A stretch of 12,752 nucleotides of DNA from Marivivens sp. (GTDB lineage Bacteria > Pseudomonadota > Alphaproteobacteria > Rhodobacterales > Rhodobacteraceae). Positions 11,851 through 12,752 of this stretch are shown here, piece after piece. Made by a program: the position numbers and the translations under genes. Below the pieces are notes generated by a model. That model worked only from the letters and a program-made list of their open reading frames with translations. It was not told the origin of the DNA and ran no database searches. Position 1 is the stretch's first letter. Each line of letters starts with the position of its first letter. The stretch is from NCBI GenBank assembly GCA_024642185.1, contig JAHEBR010000040.1, positions 1 through 12,752 of the forward strand, written 5' to 3'.

Positions 11851-12752
11851 ATGACCAAGCCGCCCCTGACCCTCTATCTCGCTGCCCCGCGCGGCTTTTG
11901 CGCCGGGGTCGACCGCGCCATCAAGATCGTCGAGATGGCCCTCGAGAAATGGGGCGCGCCGGTCTATGTCCGCCACGAGATCGTGCATAACAAGTTCGTG
12001 GTCGACGGCCTTCGGGCCAAGGGCGCGGTCTTTGTTGAAGAGCTTGAGGAATGCCCGCTTGACCGTCCGGTGATCTTCTCCGCCCACGGCGTGCCGAAAT
12101 CCGTCCCCGCCGAGGCGGCGGCGCGCCAGATGATCTATGTCGATGCTACCTGCCCGCTGGTGAGCAAGGTCCATATCGAGGCCGCCCGCCACGCCGAGAA
12201 CGGCCTGCAGATGATCATGATCGGCCACGCCGGCCATCCCGAGACCATCGGCACCATGGGCCAGCTGCCCGAGGGCGAGGTTCTCTTGGTCGAAACGGTC
12301 GAGGATGTGGCGAAGGTCGAAGTGCGCAGCCCCGAGTGCCTCGCCTATGTCACCCAGACCACGCTCTCGGTCGACGACACCTCCGATATCGTCGCCGCCC
12401 TCAAGGCCCGCTTTCCCGCCATCGTCGGGCCGCACAAGGAAGACATCTGCTACGCCACCACCAACCGCCAGGAGGCGGTCAAGGCCATCGCGCCTGATTG
12501 CGACGCAGTCCTCGTCGTGGGTGCGCCCAACTCCTCCAATTCGCGCCGTTTGGTCGAGGTGGCCGCAAAGAACGGCTGCCCCCACGCCCAGTTGGTCCAA
12601 CGCGCAAGCGAGATCGACTGGCGCGCGCTTGAGGGCATCCGCTCGGTCGGCATCACCGCCGGCGCCTCCGCGCCTGAGGTCTTGATCGACGAGGTCGTGT
12701 CGGCCTTTTCCAGCCATTTCGACGTGACGGTGAAGAAAGTCGAGACCGCGCA
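11851..12752 (+). CDS. ispH: 4-hydroxy-3-methylbut-2-enyl diphosphate reductase (3' end cut by window edge)
   Basis: IspH is the [4Fe-4S] enzyme that reduces HMBPP to IPP and DMAPP, the last step of the DXP isoprenoid pathway. The 300 visible residues start MTKPPLTLYLAAPRGFCAGV. The three cluster cysteines are present: C17 in RGFCAGVDRA, C101 in VDATCPLV and C200 in EDICYATTNRQ. Active-site H46, H129 and E131 (GHAGHPET) and the PNSSNSRRLVEVA motif are also there. The reading frame stays open to the window edge, lacking perhaps 15-20 C-terminal residues by comparison with the usual length of about 316. GGAG lies 6 bases before the ATG. PdxJ in the same window uses DXP, an intermediate shared with this pathway, but the two genes are in separate units. 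Confidence 0.97.
   Translation, partial: MTKPPLTLYLAAPRGFCAGVDRAIKIVEMALEKWGAPVYVRHEIVHNKFVVDGLRAKGAVFVEELEECPLDRPVIFSAHGVPKSVPAEAAARQMIYVDATCPLVSKVHIEAARHAENGLQMIMIGHAGHPETIGTMGQLPEGEVLLVETVEDVAKVEVRSPECLAYVTQTTLSVDDTSDIVAALKARFPAIVGPHKEDICYATTNRQEAVKAIAPDCDAVLVVGAPNSSNSRRLVEVAAKNGCPHAQLVQRASEIDWRALEGIRSVGITAGASAPEVLIDEVVSAFSSHFDVTVKKVETA

Noticed and set aside
11005..12717. Long minus-strand open frame (570 codons) opposite the PhyH-type gene and ispH
   Set aside because: Both plus-strand genes have complete active-site motifs; the reverse frame is a codon-bias artefact.
1..12752. Mobile elements, phage genes, CRISPR repeats, tRNA or rRNA genes
   Set aside because: No transposase, integrase, terminal inverted repeats, regularly spaced repeats or RNA-gene motifs were seen; the region is mostly conserved housekeeping genes.

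Overview
The window is a stretch of GC-rich (roughly 60-65% by eye) alphaproteobacterial chromosome, most likely from the Rhodobacteraceae (Rhodobacter/Roseobacter group). The evidence is gene content and order: pdxJ, acpS, lepB, rnc, era and a DUF1491 gene lie on one strand in the order known from that family, and rpoZ next to a bifunctional rel/spoT gene fits as well. The RNase III signature reads NQRLEFLGD, which I recall from Rhodobacter-type enzymes. The genus cannot be told from the sequence. No tRNA, rRNA, CRISPR array, IS element or phage gene was seen, and no gene-free stretch exceeds 300 bases; the longest is about 190.

Layout. Positions 1-1130, minus strand: era followed, with a 4-base overlap, by a DUF1491 gene cut by the window edge. 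Positions 1285-1821, plus strand: a thermonuclease-family gene sitting between era and rnc. Positions 1829-4855, minus strand: acpS, lepB, a second signal-peptidase-like gene and rnc, closely packed. Positions 5046-5549, plus strand: an exported cupredoxin between acpS and pdxJ. Positions 5572-9547, minus strand: rpoZ, rel/spoT, a DUF2062 membrane protein and pdxJ, apparently one operon with a recognisable promoter. Positions 9640-10233, minus strand: folK with its own terminator. Positions 10329-10898, plus strand: a NYN/LabA-type putative nuclease ending in a strong terminator. Positions 10993-12752, plus strand: a PhyH-type oxygenase and a nearly complete ispH.

Most genes are housekeeping: ribosome assembly and RNA processing (era, rnc), protein export (lepB), fatty-acid carrier activation (acpS), vitamin B6 (pdxJ), folate (folK), isoprenoids (ispH), transcription and the stringent response (rpoZ, rel).

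Three things stand out. First, the gene between lepB and rnc is a fusion of a DUF805 membrane domain to a type I signal peptidase domain in which both catalytic positions, Ser and Lys, are Gly. It appears to be a pseudoprotease beside its active paralogue. Second, the two plus-strand genes that interrupt the conserved minus-strand cluster (nuclease and cupredoxin) each have an FNR/FnrL-type palindrome in the divergent upstream region: one matches TTGAT-N4-ATCAA perfectly, and the other has exact class II spacing to a possible -10. This suggests oxygen- or nitric-oxide-responsive genes inserted into a housekeeping operon. Third, the 5' part of folK is strikingly AT-rich (about 40% GC over 120 bases) and carries rare codons.
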